This document shows, piece by piece, positions 48,413 through 57,528 of a stretch of 64,000 bases of DNA. The DNA lies in assembly GCF_016907895.1 (NCBI RefSeq), contig NZ_JAFBCV010000006.1, positions 1-64,000 on the forward strand, in the 5' to 3' direction. The stretch comes from Shouchella xiaoxiensis (GTDB lineage: Bacteria > Bacillota > Bacilli > Bacillales > Bacillaceae_D). The position numbers were made by a program, and so were the translations under genes. Position 1 is the first letter of the stretch, and every line of letters begins with the position of its first letter. Below the pieces are notes generated by a model. That model did no database searches and was not told where the DNA came from. It was given only the letters and a program-made list of their open reading frames with translations.

Positions 48413-49977
48413 TGGCGGAATTTAAGAATCCAATTATCCCAGGCTTTTATCCAGATCCATCGGTTTGTCGGGTTGGAGAAGACTATTACTTAGTTGTTTC
48501 ATCGTTTGAGTATTTTCCAGGTGTACCATTGTTTCATTCCAAGGACTTAGTTAACTGGAAGCAAATTGGTCATGTTCTCGACCGTGTCTCTCAGCTTCAG
48601 TTGGACGGTACGCCTAATTCAAGAGGCATCTATGCACCAACGATTCGCTACCACAATGGGTTATTTTATCTGATTACAACATTTGTTGTTAGCCAAACTG
48701 GCGCGCGAAAAAATTTCTATGTCACCGCTACTGATCCGGCAGGAGCTTGGTCTGACCCTATTTGGTTAAAAGATGCTCCGGGAATCGATCCTTCATTATT
48801 TTTTGATGATGATGGCAAAGTTTATTACACCGGTAACCGTGTTCCTGAAGCGGGACAGACGCATGCAAAACATATGGAGATATGGCTACAAGAGCTCGAT
48901 GTAAAGTCCGGTTTATTAATAGGAGATAAAACAGGCATATGGGATGGTGCTTTAAAGGTGGCACACGCCCAGGAAGCGCCTCACATCTATAAAAAAGACG
49001 ATTGGTATTATTTAATAATCGCCGAAGGAGGAACTGGATTCACTCATGCTGTGACGGTGGCAAGAAGCAGAAAGATAGATGGTCCGTATGAAAGCAACAA
49101 ACGAAATCCAATTCTTACACATCGACATCTTAATAAAAACTATCCAATTGCCAATGTCGGTCATGGGGACTTGGTTCAAACACAAACAGGAGAGTGGTGG
49201 ATGGTCTGTTTAGGTTCAAGACCATATGGGGGGATATTTCGCAATATGGGAAGAGAAACCTTTCTAGCACCAGTCGAGTGGGAAGATGAATGGCCGGTGG
49301 TCTGCGGAGAGACCGGAAAGCTAGAATTAAAGATGGAAGGCCCCACTTTGACGAGAGGTGAGGAAATTGAGCTTGATCAATTCGAGGATTTTAATGAACC
49401 AACCTTAAATTTAGCTTGGAATATGATTCGAACTCCGCAGGATTCATTTTTCTCACTAACAGAAAAAGAGAGTTGTATTCGCTTATACGGAAAACCTCAC
49501 CAGTTAAGTGAGTGTGAGAATCCCAGCTTTATCGGGAGAAGGCAACAACATCTATCATTCAGAGCAACAACGAAGTTTACGCTTCAATCTAGTATAGACG
49601 GAGATCAAGCGGGTATGGCGTTGTTTTACAGTCAAGACAACCATTTTCGCTTCGAGATTGTCAATGACAAGGAGCGCCGCTTGCGTCTTGTAAGGCTTGA
49701 AAACGGTGAAGAGACGATTCTCGCAGAAAAACTAGTGGAGCTGGAAGAAGTTGAACTCCGTATTCGTGCCGATTTGCAGGAGCTGTCTTTTTTCTATAAA
49801 AAAGCTGGGAATTGGAAGAAATTAATGGACCAGATTGACGCTCGTTTATTAAGCACGGATCGAGCTGGAGGTTTTGTTGGGACCTATATCGGTTTATTTT
49901 GTATAAGTAAAGGGGCTTTCGGGAGCACAAAAGCTGACTTTGATTGGTTTGAATATAAGGGGGAGACATATGACTGA
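48412..49977 (+). CDS. Glycoside hydrolase family 43
   Basis: A 521-residue cytoplasmic enzyme. The GH43 five-bladed propeller begins NPIIPGFYPDPSVCRVGEDYY with the general-base Asp, followed by GIDPSLFFDDDGKVYYTGN and YYLIIAEGGTGFTHAV with the acid Glu. A beta-sandwich of about 190 residues ends the protein. Alpha-L-arabinofuranosidase or beta-xylosidase activity is typical; arabinose side chains of pectin are the likely target. GAAGAGGAG precedes the ATG, which overlaps the previous stop. Confidence 0.94.
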   Translation: MAEFKNPIIPGFYPDPSVCRVGEDYYLVVSSFEYFPGVPLFHSKDLVNWKQIGHVLDRVSQLQLDGTPNSRGIYAPTIRYHNGLFYLITTFVVSQTGARKNFYVTATDPAGAWSDPIWLKDAPGIDPSLFFDDDGKVYYTGNRVPEAGQTHAKHMEIWLQELDVKSGLLIGDKTGIWDGALKVAHAQEAPHIYKKDDWYYLIIAEGGTGFTHAVTVARSRKIDGPYESNKRNPILTHRHLNKNYPIANVGHGDLVQTQTGEWWMVCLGSRPYGGIFRNMGRETFLAPVEWEDEWPVVCGETGKLELKMEGPTLTRGEEIELDQFEDFNEPTLNLAWNMIRTPQDSFFSLTEKESCIRLYGKPHQLSECENPSFIGRRQQHLSFRATTKFTLQSSIDGDQAGMALFYSQDNHFRFEIVNDKERRLRLVRLENGEETILAEKLVELEEVELRIRADLQELSFFYKKAGNWKKLMDQIDARLLSTDRAGGFVGTYIGLFCISKGAFGSTKADFDWFEYKGETYD

Positions 49978-51070
49978 ATTTATTCAACAAGTCACACCAC
50001 TAGAATGGGGAAAAAAAGCGGTTGAAAGCGTGATGGCATCTTATCAACCAGCTGACATGCCCCCTGCAAATCGTTGGCACTATCATCAAGGCGTCTTTCT
50101 TTGTGGTGTTCATCGTCTTTGGGAAATTGAGAGGAATTCAGCATATGTGAATTACATAAAAGATTATGTCGATCATTTAATTGATGAAAATGGTAGTTTT
50201 TTGTTTCGACGAGACGAACTTGATGCGATTCAAGCTGGATTGCTATTGTTTCCTTTATATGAACAAACGGGTGATTCTCGCTATCGTGAAGCAGCAAGAA
50301 AATTAAGGAATATCTTGCGAACCATTAATCGCAATTCCTACGGTGGATTTTGGCATAAAGACAAGTATCCAAATCAAATGTGGCTAGATGGGCTTTATAT
50401 GGCAGGCCCATTTGCAATTCAGTATGGGATGGCATTTAACGAACCTGAACTAACAGATATGGTCATGCAGCAAGAGCAATTAATGCGAACATACACAAAA
50501 GATGAGCAAACCGGCCTTTATCGTCATGCATGGGATGCTAGCAAAAAAGTGAACGTTTGTGATCCATTAACTGGTCAGACAACGGAAGTTTGGGGCAGGG
50601 CACTTGGTTGGTACGCGATGACTTTAATTGATTTCATTGATTTAATAGGCAATGAACATGATAGGTATGGTTCTCTCGTAACGACGTTCCGAGCATTAAT
50701 GACGCGTCTACTTCATTACCAAGACGAAGCAAACCATTTATGGTATCAAATTGTTGATAAAGGGCATCTCTCCGATAATTGGATTGAATCTTCTTGTTCG
50801 AGTCTATTTATCTATGCACTAGCAAAAGGATACAGGCTTGGGCTACTAACAGAACACGAATATAAACAAGCTGAAAAAGGACTAAACGCGTTAATTAAAA
50901 ACTTTGTGCACGAAAAAGAAGATGGACATGTTGAAATAAGTGGTATCTGTATTGGGACATCAATTGGGCTGTATGAGGATTATATAAATCGACCGACCAG
51001 CATCAATGACCTGCACGGTGTAGGGGCGTTTGCTCTTGCATGTGCGGAGTTAGAAAAAGCGAGAAGCTAA
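49970..51070 (+). CDS. yteR: Unsaturated rhamnogalacturonyl hydrolase, GH105
   Basis: A 366-residue alpha6/alpha6-barrel enzyme. Catalytic Asp in MWLDGLYMAGPF near residue 140; other family patterns are WGRALGWYAMTLIDF and DNWIESSCSSLFIYALAKG. GH105 enzymes remove the unsaturated galacturonyl residue that lyases leave on rhamnogalacturonan oligomers, inside the cell. Length fits YteR/YesR. It overlaps the GH43 gene by 8 bp. Confidence 0.95.
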   Translation: MTEFIQQVTPLEWGKKAVESVMASYQPADMPPANRWHYHQGVFLCGVHRLWEIERNSAYVNYIKDYVDHLIDENGSFLFRRDELDAIQAGLLLFPLYEQTGDSRYREAARKLRNILRTINRNSYGGFWHKDKYPNQMWLDGLYMAGPFAIQYGMAFNEPELTDMVMQQEQLMRTYTKDEQTGLYRHAWDASKKVNVCDPLTGQTTEVWGRALGWYAMTLIDFIDLIGNEHDRYGSLVTTFRALMTRLLHYQDEANHLWYQIVDKGHLSDNWIESSCSSLFIYALAKGYRLGLLTEHEYKQAEKGLNALIKNFVHEKEDGHVEISGICIGTSIGLYEDYINRPTSINDLHGVGAFALACAELEKARS

Positions 51071-51086
51071 CGTAGGGGGCAATTCA

Positions 51087-51542
51087 ATGAGGTGGCTAGC
51101 GGGGCTATTACTTGGAGTGATTTTTATACTTAGTGGTTGTTCAAATGAAGATGAATCGATACATGTAATGGCTTTTTCGGATGAGCTCTATGCACAACAA
51201 GAAGGATTAAGTGACCTTACTGATGAAGACATAAGAGTGACTGTTTTTCCAACAATAGTAGAGCGCTTGCTCGTTGAATTAGCTGGACATGAAGCGGATA
51301 TCCTGCTAATTGATGAGTCATTGAAGGTCATTGTTGACCCTGATGGATTGGTTTCGTTAGCAAATCGTAACCTTCCACTTGTCTCAATTCATGATGAAAC
51401 AACATCCGTTGCCGTGTCTTTACCTGAGTTGCTTACTCCTCTCGCATTTGAAAAGGATCATCTTTTGTTTATTCCTGTTTACAGTAGCCGAAATGAAGAA
51501 GCGATTCAATTAATAGTGAATTGGCAGGAGGGGGAGTTCTAG
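51087..51542 (+). CDS. yteS: Small lipoprotein (YteS-like)
   Basis: A 151-residue lipoprotein with signal peptide and lipobox ILSGC (Cys 18). The mature part, MAFSDELYAQQEGLSDLTDE and GHEADILLIDE, resembles B. subtilis YteS, which also lies directly after yteR. Function unknown; a role at the import step is a guess. Its stop overlaps the start of the next gene. Confidence 0.8.
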   Translation: MRWLAGLLLGVIFILSGCSNEDESIHVMAFSDELYAQQEGLSDLTDEDIRVTVFPTIVERLLVELAGHEADILLIDESLKVIVDPDGLVSLANRNLPLVSIHDETTSVAVSLPELLTPLAFEKDHLLFIPVYSSRNEEAIQLIVNWQEGEF

Positions 51543-52180
51543 TGGAATTAACAGGACTTTGGGGAGCGTTTTATCGAGTATCTTTAATTATATCGAAGCT
51601 GGCTTATGTTAATGTCTTATGGATTTTGTTTTCATTAGCTGGACTTATTCTATTGGGGGTCGCACCTGCTACAGTAGCATTGTTTAGCGTAACGCGTGCC
51701 TGGGCAAGAAAAGAGTGGGATATCCCTGTTTTTCAAACATTTTGGTCTGTTTACAAGCAAGAGTTTTGGAAAGCAAGTGGTTCATCAGCGATTCTTTTTG
51801 GTGTCGGTTTCTTGCTATATTGGAACTTCACTTTATTTGCGGGAGGAGGAGCAACAGAACTTGTTATTCGCGGTATCTTGCTAATTGTAACGGTGTTTTT
51901 TGCGGGGATGCTCCTTTTGTATTTTCCGACTTATGTTAGTTTTCGTTTGAATGGATTTGGGCGAGTACGTGCTGCTTTGTTGCTTGCCTGTGGTCATCCA
52001 TATCATCTTGTTTGTATGGTGGTCGGTTTATATCTCTTGCAATTCATTTTTATGTTTATACCTGGCTTATTGCTGTTTTTTGCTGTTGCAAGTGCAGCCT
52101 ATCTTCTTTCGTGGCTATCAGAAAAGATTTTTGCTTCAATAAAGAAAAAACATGAGCTCCAACAAGAAGTTACGTCGTAA
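51542..52180 (+). CDS. yteU: DUF624 membrane protein (YteU-like)
   Basis: A 212-residue protein with five or six hydrophobic segments and the DUF624 opening (LTGLWGAFYRVSLIISKLAYVNVLWILFSL) and APATVALFSV. Start is GTG overlapping the yteS stop, with GGAGGGGGA upstream. DUF624 genes accompany oligosaccharide ABC importers in Bacillaceae; the function is unknown. Confidence 0.87.
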   Translation: MELTGLWGAFYRVSLIISKLAYVNVLWILFSLAGLILLGVAPATVALFSVTRAWARKEWDIPVFQTFWSVYKQEFWKASGSSAILFGVGFLLYWNFTLFAGGGATELVIRGILLIVTVFFAGMLLLYFPTYVSFRLNGFGRVRAALLLACGHPYHLVCMVVGLYLLQFIFMFIPGLLLFFAVASAAYLLSWLSEKIFASIKKKHELQQEVTS

Positions 52181-52204
52181 TGGTTTTTAAAAGGGGTGTT
52201 CTTA

Positions 52205-53506
52205 ATGAATAAGATCGTCATTTGTGGATTAAGTAATCGTGCGCTGAAGATGTTCATTGAACCAATTCTTAAACGGTTTCCGAATAAGAATAAAATTGTA
52301 GCGCTGCTTGATTTTGATTCGAGACGCTATGACCAATGTCTCGACATGTATCCTGAGCTGGCTAACGTTCCATTTTATTTACCAAATCAATTTACGCAGA
52401 TGGTGAAGGAAGCAGGAATAACGAAAGTCATTGTAACAAGTCGTGATGATACGCATGTGGACTACATTTTGCAAGCTTTGGCGCTCGATCTTGATGTGAT
52501 TAGTGAGAAGCCAATGGTTACGACGGCTGAAGATGCATGTCGAGTACTTGAAGCAGAGCAAAACAGTAAAGGTCGGGTAACGGTTGCCTTTAATTACCGT
52601 TACAGTCCACATCATTTAAAGATAAAGGAATTAATTCAAAGTGGTGCTATTGGCAGAGTGACTTCTGTTGATTTAAATTGGTATGTAGATACCTATCACG
52701 GATCGAGCTATTTCAAGCGCTGGAACAGGAATCGGGCTTTTTCAGGGGGATTATCGATTCATAAATCAACCCACCACTTCGATTTAGTAAACTGGTGGGT
52801 TAATCAACTACCAGAAACTGTGTTTGCTTTTGGAGATCTTCATTATTATGGAAGTGCCAGCGAATTAAATCCAAGTAAGAAAGATGGTCGGCATTGTGGC
52901 ACCTGCACGGAGCAGCAAGATTGCTCTTATTATAGACGGTGGTTTGGTCGTGGTGACAGCGCCGTTGCAAAGGATGATCATCTCATGGCTGGTCAAGACG
53001 TCCAAGCGTATTCAGATTACCGTCCCGATTCGTGCATCTTTGATAGCGAAATCGAAATAGAAGACACATATGCGGCAACGATTCGCTATAGCGGCGGGAC
53101 TTTGCTCAGTTATTCCATTAATTTTTCAGTGCCGTACGAAGGTTACCGTCTAGCCTTTAACGGGACAAAAGGCAGAATTGAGACGCAAGAGTATCATTCG
53201 CCATCACGGACTCCATTTCCAGTTGCTGCTCAGACGATTGATTATATCCCATTATTCGGGTCGAAGCAGATTATCCACGTTGTGGAAAACGAAGGTGGGC
53301 ATGGTGGGGGAGACCCTCTCATCCAAGAAGATCTATTTCTGGGTGTTGATCAAACGAGACCTGTTGAAGTGTTAGCAGGTGCAGAAGCAGGTGCTTATTC
53401 CATCGCGGTTGGTGAAGCTGTCTGGAAATCTGTTAAGGAAGGAAAGCCAATTACCGTACAGTCACTGTTGCAAAGAGACTGGGAAGAGCAGCGTTCTATT
53501 ACTTAG
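52205..53506 (+). CDS. yteT: Gfo/Idh/MocA-family oxidoreductase (YteT-like)
   Basis: A 433-residue NAD-dependent oxidoreductase with a Rossmann opening (VICGLSNRALKMF), the family EKPMV motif near residue 98, and FNYRYSPHHLKIKELI. It has a Cys-rich insert HCGTCTEQQDCSYY near residue 236. The ATG at 52205 lies 8 nt after AAAAGGGG. In B. subtilis yteT belongs to the same rhamnogalacturonan locus. Substrate unknown. Last gene of the operon. Confidence 0.9.
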   Translation: MNKIVICGLSNRALKMFIEPILKRFPNKNKIVALLDFDSRRYDQCLDMYPELANVPFYLPNQFTQMVKEAGITKVIVTSRDDTHVDYILQALALDLDVISEKPMVTTAEDACRVLEAEQNSKGRVTVAFNYRYSPHHLKIKELIQSGAIGRVTSVDLNWYVDTYHGSSYFKRWNRNRAFSGGLSIHKSTHHFDLVNWWVNQLPETVFAFGDLHYYGSASELNPSKKDGRHCGTCTEQQDCSYYRRWFGRGDSAVAKDDHLMAGQDVQAYSDYRPDSCIFDSEIEIEDTYAATIRYSGGTLLSYSINFSVPYEGYRLAFNGTKGRIETQEYHSPSRTPFPVAAQTIDYIPLFGSKQIIHVVENEGGHGGGDPLIQEDLFLGVDQTRPVEVLAGAEAGAYSIAVGEAVWKSVKEGKPITVQSLLQRDWEEQRSIT

Positions 53507-53516
53507 AATGATGTTG

Positions 53517-54092
53517 CTATGTTGTCTTATAAGTCGAAGCAATTAAAGAATAGACGCATGTATCAGCAAAACCTGGTCCGTAGGTACAGCGTTCATTTTC
53601 AATTAATACAGCTTCCAGCTGAAAATGTAATTTTTCAGCGATTGCTCTACTTTTTTCATTTTTTGGATCGCAGCGTATTTCAAGCCGATGGGCCTGTAAG
53701 GTATAAAAAGCAAAAGAAATGAGTTGTTGGACAGCTTCCACCATATAGCCTTTTCCTGTATAGCGAGAATCAAGCCAGTATCCGATTTCCATTCTTGGAA
53801 CAGTCCACTTGATCTCATGTAAACCAGCAGAGCCAATGAAAGAACCAGACTCTAACTCAAATAAGTGAAAACGAAGATCCTTTAGTTGCATAAAATCTCG
53901 GTATGCCTGCCGAACACCTTCTTCCGCTTCACCCGCATGCTTAAACTGTTGTACCCAAGTTAACCAAGGAGCCAACTCGTTTTGTGACGTTTGTAATGAT
54001 TCAAATAGAGCTTGCCCATCTCCTTCCTTAGGGGGGCGAATAAAGAGCCTTTTTGTTTTAAATGTGGGTACTGTGTTAAAGGATGCCTGCAT
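53517..54092 (-). CDS. GNAT-family N-acetyltransferase (RimJ/RimL type)
   Basis: A 191-residue acetyltransferase: TKRLFIRPPKEGDGQALFES, then EIGYWLDSRYTGKGYMVEAVQQLISFAF with the acetyl-CoA loop, and HRLEIRCDPKNEKSRAIAEK. GGGAGG lies 8 nt before the ATG at 54092. RimL-like proteins acetylate N-termini of ribosomal or other proteins; the target here is unknown. Two alternative ATGs are adjacent. Confidence 0.88.
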   Translation of the reverse strand: MQASFNTVPTFKTKRLFIRPPKEGDGQALFESLQTSQNELAPWLTWVQQFKHAGEAEEGVRQAYRDFMQLKDLRFHLFELESGSFIGSAGLHEIKWTVPRMEIGYWLDSRYTGKGYMVEAVQQLISFAFYTLQAHRLEIRCDPKNEKSRAIAEKLHFQLEAVLIENERCTYGPGFADTCVYSLIASTYKTT

Positions 54093-54168
54093 CATTATTG
54101 CCTCCCATTTGTTTGTGCTATTCTTTGAAAAATGTATGTGGAAGGCAGCTCGGTCTATGTATGATAAA

Positions 54169-54199
54169 AACGAGTGCGACAAATTAAGTCGCACTCGTT
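54169..54199. terminator. Terminator downstream of the Mta-like gene
   Basis: A perfect 12-bp stem AACGAGTGCGAC / GTCGCACTCGTT, with T or A runs either side. Confidence 0.88.
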
Positions 54200-54201
54200 C
54201 T

Positions 54202-54957
54202 TTATTTTGCATGGAGTTGAATGGCATCGTGGAGAAACTGTGCTCCGCCAGAAACAATGTTGTCATAATACGTTTTGAATCGTGGGTCTGCCAGATAGAG
54301 AGAGGCTAAACCTTTATGAGCTTCAGCTGAATAGCTCTGCCATGTATAGAGCAACCATTGTTTATGAGTGTTTGTTATTTCTGAAGAAACTTGACCAGAT
54401 GGATTAGACGATTTCACCCCTTCTTTAAGCAAATCAAACAACTGTTGTTCTAATCGTTGCATATTTTCATAGTCCGTTTGTGACAGTCCACGCACCTTTG
54501 AGTTAGTAGTAGCCAGAGCGTCGTCTCCAAATTTTTTACGAATTTCTTCTCCGTAAAGTGCTTCATTTTCCGCTATTGTCTTCTCTTTAAAAGCGCGGAA
54601 TTTCTCTTCATTACTGATCTTTTTTCCTCCTTCCAACGAACCAAGTGTTTGATTCACGGTTTTAATTAGCTGGCTGAGTCGTGTTTGTTTAGTGAGGAGC
54701 TGCTGACGATGTTGCAGTAGAACCGTTTTCTCATCAAATGAATGGTCTGTCATGATTTGCAGAATCGTATCAAGATCAACTTCCAGTTCTCGATAAAACA
54801 AAATGAGTTGAAGTTGATTTACTTGGTTCTGACAATAAATTCGATAACCTGATGAATTAATTCGTTCAGGTTTTAACAGTCCAATTTCATCATAATAACG
54901 CAGAGTTCGACTGCTTACGCCAGCGAGCTCAGCTAATTTTTTCACTGTATATTCCAT
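54202..54957 (-). CDS. mta: MerR-family multidrug-responsive activator (Mta-like)
   Basis: A 251-residue regulator: MerR HTH (VKKLAELAGVSSRTLRYYDEIGLLKPE), a coiled-coil linker, and a C-terminal TipAS domain (KFRAFKEKTIAENEALYGEEI, then a Trp/Tyr-rich end). Length and build match B. subtilis Mta, which activates multidrug exporter genes and itself. GAGGAGGAA precedes the ATG. Its promoter has the 19-bp MerR spacer. Confidence 0.87.
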   Translation of the reverse strand: MEYTVKKLAELAGVSSRTLRYYDEIGLLKPERINSSGYRIYCQNQVNQLQLILFYRELEVDLDTILQIMTDHSFDEKTVLLQHRQQLLTKQTRLSQLIKTVNQTLGSLEGGKKISNEEKFRAFKEKTIAENEALYGEEIRKKFGDDALATTNSKVRGLSQTDYENMQRLEQQLFDLLKEGVKSSNPSGQVSSEITNTHKQWLLYTWQSYSAEAHKGLASLYLADPRFKTYYDNIVSGGAQFLHDAIQLHAK

Positions 54958-54978
54958 GACAATTCCTCCTCTTCTAGA

Positions 54979-55009
54979 AGCATAAAGGGTTACGTAGCGT
55001 AATGGTCAA
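54979..55009 (-). promoter_or_regulatory. MerR-type promoter with 19-bp spacer, upstream of mta
   Basis: Read leftward: TTGACC, 19-nt spacer, TATGCT, with the dyad TTACG-CTA-CGTAA in the spacer. This predicts autoactivation by the encoded protein. Confidence 0.78.
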
Positions 55010-55029
55010 GGCTTATTTTAACTCAGCAT

Positions 55030-55056
55030 AAAAAAACCAAACGTAAATTAGTTTGG
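55030..55056 (-). terminator. Terminator of the PadR-module operon
   Basis: Read leftward: CCAAAC / GTTTGG stem followed by seven T, directly after the last gene of the operon. Confidence 0.8.
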
Positions 55057-55066
55057 TAGATGGCTA

Positions 55067-56122
55067 TTATTCGTCAGTCTGTGGGAGAAGATTAATTTCT
55101 ATACCCGTTCCACTCCTTAAGTCATGGCGATGTAAGCTAAAATCATTTCCGTTCCGATAAGCGTCAGTGCGCTTCACATAGTAAAGAACATCTTTCTTGG
55201 GATAAAGAAGTGCTTCAATCTCATGACCACTAATACCTAGACGAGTCCCTTCTTTCTTGTTGTTATACGAATAAGGAATAAGATCATAATCATATATAGC
55301 ATCTGATTCTTGGTAATTAAAAATAGTTTGATAAATAAGCCCATCTTCAATTTGCGCGAAGCTTGTAATTGGTTCGATTTTATCTGGGTTCGATACAAGC
55401 TCAAGGTTTAGAGGATTCTCTGTCGGATTGGCACTAAAAACGCGTTCAATCGATTCATACATGGAGTCTACTGTCCAACTGCCTTGATCATCCGGCAGGA
55501 TCATCATTAATTGGCCGTCATTAGTAGCCTGGATTGAGCTAGGCAAAACAGGGGAACCTTCATAAATGACTTCAAGTTCACTATCATTTACATTAAATAA
55601 CTTTGTCTCAGCTCTACCGACCGGTTGAGGTTCAGTTCCCTGAGTAATGTTTTCTCCAGAAACGACAAGCTGATCGCTTGTTGGAATATAAACTAAATCA
55701 AAGAGAACGCCTCTAGCCTCAGCAATAATCGTTACTTCATTTGTAGACAAATCAATCGATTGAATCGTGCTATAAGCAAATTCGGAGGTTGTTTCATCTA
55801 TATAATCTCCATAATCATAGCCAGTTGTTTGTATAAAGACAGCGGTATGATCGTTCGTATAAATAGGGCTAAATATATAGGCATCTACTTCGGATTCAAA
55901 TAAAGAGATAGCTTTTTCGTTATTTGATACAAGAGATAGCGTTTCGCTTCCCTCGTATTCTGTTACAACCAGCAGCTCCTCTTTTGCATTAACATCGTAT
56001 TCTCCAGTAAAAGCAGGTACCTTGTCTTGAGAAGCAATGACGAACGAGCCGATTGTTATAAAAAGGAGACAAGATCCAACGAGTGTTCCTAAAGAAAAAA
56101 CGAGTGTTTTTTTATTAGTCAT
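55067..56122 (-). CDS. Membrane-anchored beta-propeller-like protein of unknown function
   Basis: A 351-residue protein with one N-terminal membrane helix (about residues 7-31) and an outside domain of repeated beta strands (SIDLSTNEVTII, DLVYIPTSDQLVVSG, TNDGQLMMILPDD) like TolB/WD-type propellers. No enzyme motif is visible. GGAGG precedes the ATG at 56122. It is the third gene after padR and the HAAS gene. Confidence 0.72.
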   Translation of the reverse strand: MTNKKTLVFSLGTLVGSCLLFITIGSFVIASQDKVPAFTGEYDVNAKEELLVVTEYEGSETLSLVSNNEKAISLFESEVDAYIFSPIYTNDHTAVFIQTTGYDYGDYIDETTSEFAYSTIQSIDLSTNEVTIIAEARGVLFDLVYIPTSDQLVVSGENITQGTEPQPVGRAETKLFNVNDSELEVIYEGSPVLPSSIQATNDGQLMMILPDDQGSWTVDSMYESIERVFSANPTENPLNLELVSNPDKIEPITSFAQIEDGLIYQTIFNYQESDAIYDYDLIPYSYNNKKEGTRLGISGHEIEALLYPKKDVLYYVKRTDAYRNGNDFSLHRHDLRSGTGIEINLLPQTDE

Positions 56123-56136
56123 AAGTAAGACCTCCA

Positions 56137-57057
56137 TTATAAGGATGGTTGTATCGGATAGAGTATTCTACGAAAGATACTAACTATATCAATGCCAAAT
56201 ATGTCTGTTTGTGAAGTAAATAAACTGAAGAACGTGGCTACGTAAATAAATACGTATAACCATAAAAGATAACTTACCTTGAGCCACTTTGACTGTTTAT
56301 TAGCAAGGTGAATTTGAAACGAATAAACGAGCATCCAAATAATAAAAGGAATCGCATAATTAGCTAGAGACCAATATGAGACAAGTGAGCCAAAAAATAA
56401 TCCTGCCCAAAGAAAGAATCCAAATACTACTATCAGTAAAAAACCAAGTGTAATATTTACAACATGAATCAATCTCTTTTGACTAACGTTTTTCCCACCG
56501 ACTGGATAAGTCAAGGCAGTTCGGTATATTAAGAAAATAGTCAATGCGAGAAGAACATATAGGACAATGCTCCATGTTGGGTTATAGGAAAAATCAGGGT
56601 AAGCAAATAAATACATTAAGAATAAATTCAGTACAAGAGAAAGGTTAAGCCACAGTTTTCTATTCAATGCATACGTTTGGTTTAAAGCAAAGAAGAGAAG
56701 GAATGTATGAGCAAAGGTTGGAATGAAAACCCAGTTGTTGGCTACATTTTCGGTTAAAAGAACATAGAAATACTGAATGCAAACAAACAAATAAGAGCCA
56801 ATAGCCAATATAAATAGTAGCTCCTTTCGGTAAGGAAACAAAGCTTGTTGAAGACCATCTCCAATCGCTGCTGCTTGCCCGAAGTCCTTCATTGCAAATA
56901 CCTCCGCTTCATTTTTAGAATAGCCTCTCTCGATGTAATCTAGCTGAAGCGTAGTTAGATGATCATACATCTCATCGTACATATCTTTACGTTCATCTTT
57001 GCTACAGTCCGTTTGATTAACGATTTTCAGGAGGTATTCATCGATTTTAGAGTTCAT
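56137..57057 (-). CDS. HAAS-domain membrane protein
   Basis: A 306-residue protein. The N-terminal 75 residues form a HAAS-like helical domain (KDERKDMYDEMYDHLTTLQLDYIERGYSKNEAEVFAMKDFG), which in known families follows PadR regulators and senses protein state. Then come seven to eight hydrophobic segments. AGGAG lies 6 nt before the chosen ATG. It overlaps padR by 11 bp, so the two are translationally coupled. Function unknown. Confidence 0.8.
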   Translation of the reverse strand: MNSKIDEYLLKIVNQTDCSKDERKDMYDEMYDHLTTLQLDYIERGYSKNEAEVFAMKDFGQAAAIGDGLQQALFPYRKELLFILAIGSYLFVCIQYFYVLLTENVANNWVFIPTFAHTFLLFFALNQTYALNRKLWLNLSLVLNLFLMYLFAYPDFSYNPTWSIVLYVLLALTIFLIYRTALTYPVGGKNVSQKRLIHVVNITLGFLLIVVFGFFLWAGLFFGSLVSYWSLANYAIPFIIWMLVYSFQIHLANKQSKWLKVSYLLWLYVFIYVATFFSLFTSQTDIFGIDIVSIFRRILYPIQPSL

Positions 57058-57373
57058 AAGCATCTCCTGTACGCTGAATGAGCTTGTTTAAAGTAGACCA
57101 GTCTTTTTTCTTACGTTCTAGCTCGGTTTTTCCGCTATCTGTAATTGTGTAATATTTTCTGCGAGCACCTGTTGTGTCATTCCAATAAGAAGAGATCCAG
57201 TCTTTTTTTTCCATGCGCTTAAGCGCGGGGTAGAGCGTCCCTTCACTCATCGAATAATTTTCCTCACTAAGCGCTTTTAATTTCTTCGTCATTTCATAAC
57301 CGTACAAATCTTGAGCCCCAATTAGCGATAATAAAAGAAAATCAATACTGCCTTTCATCATTTCTTTATCCAA
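57047..57373 (-). CDS. PadR-family transcriptional regulator
   Basis: A 108-residue PadR protein: winged HTH LSLIGAQDLYGYEMTKKLKA, MSEGTLYPALKRMEKKDWI, and the wing GARRKYYTITDSGKTEL. Start is TTG with GAAAGGA 10 nt upstream; the usual PadR length supports it. It heads an operon with the HAAS and propeller-like genes and has direct repeats in its promoter, suggesting autorepression. Confidence 0.9.
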   Translation of the reverse strand: MDKEMMKGSIDFLLLSLIGAQDLYGYEMTKKLKALSEENYSMSEGTLYPALKRMEKKDWISSYWNDTTGARRKYYTITDSGKTELERKKKDWSTLNKLIQRTGDAYEL

Positions 57374-57394
57374 TGTAATCAATTCCTTTCGCGG

Positions 57395-57445
57395 ATGCAT
57401 CGTGTTACAAGGTATATATATATATATGCATCGTATTACAAGGTA
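57395..57445. promoter_or_regulatory. Direct repeats upstream of padR, candidate PadR operator
   Basis: ATGCATCGTGTTACAAGGTA at 57395-57414 and ATGCATCGTATTACAAGGTA at 57426-57445 differ at one base and are 31 bp apart (three helical turns), with an alternating TA tract between. Read leftward, TTGTAA with TATA elements lies inside them. They separate padR from the divergent bpsA. Confidence 0.65.
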
Positions 57446-57528
57446 CTTGGAAAAACAACCCAATAATTGATAAAAAATTGTGTAATTGGCTAAACTATTC
57501 CCTATTCAATCCATATGAGGTGAAATTT

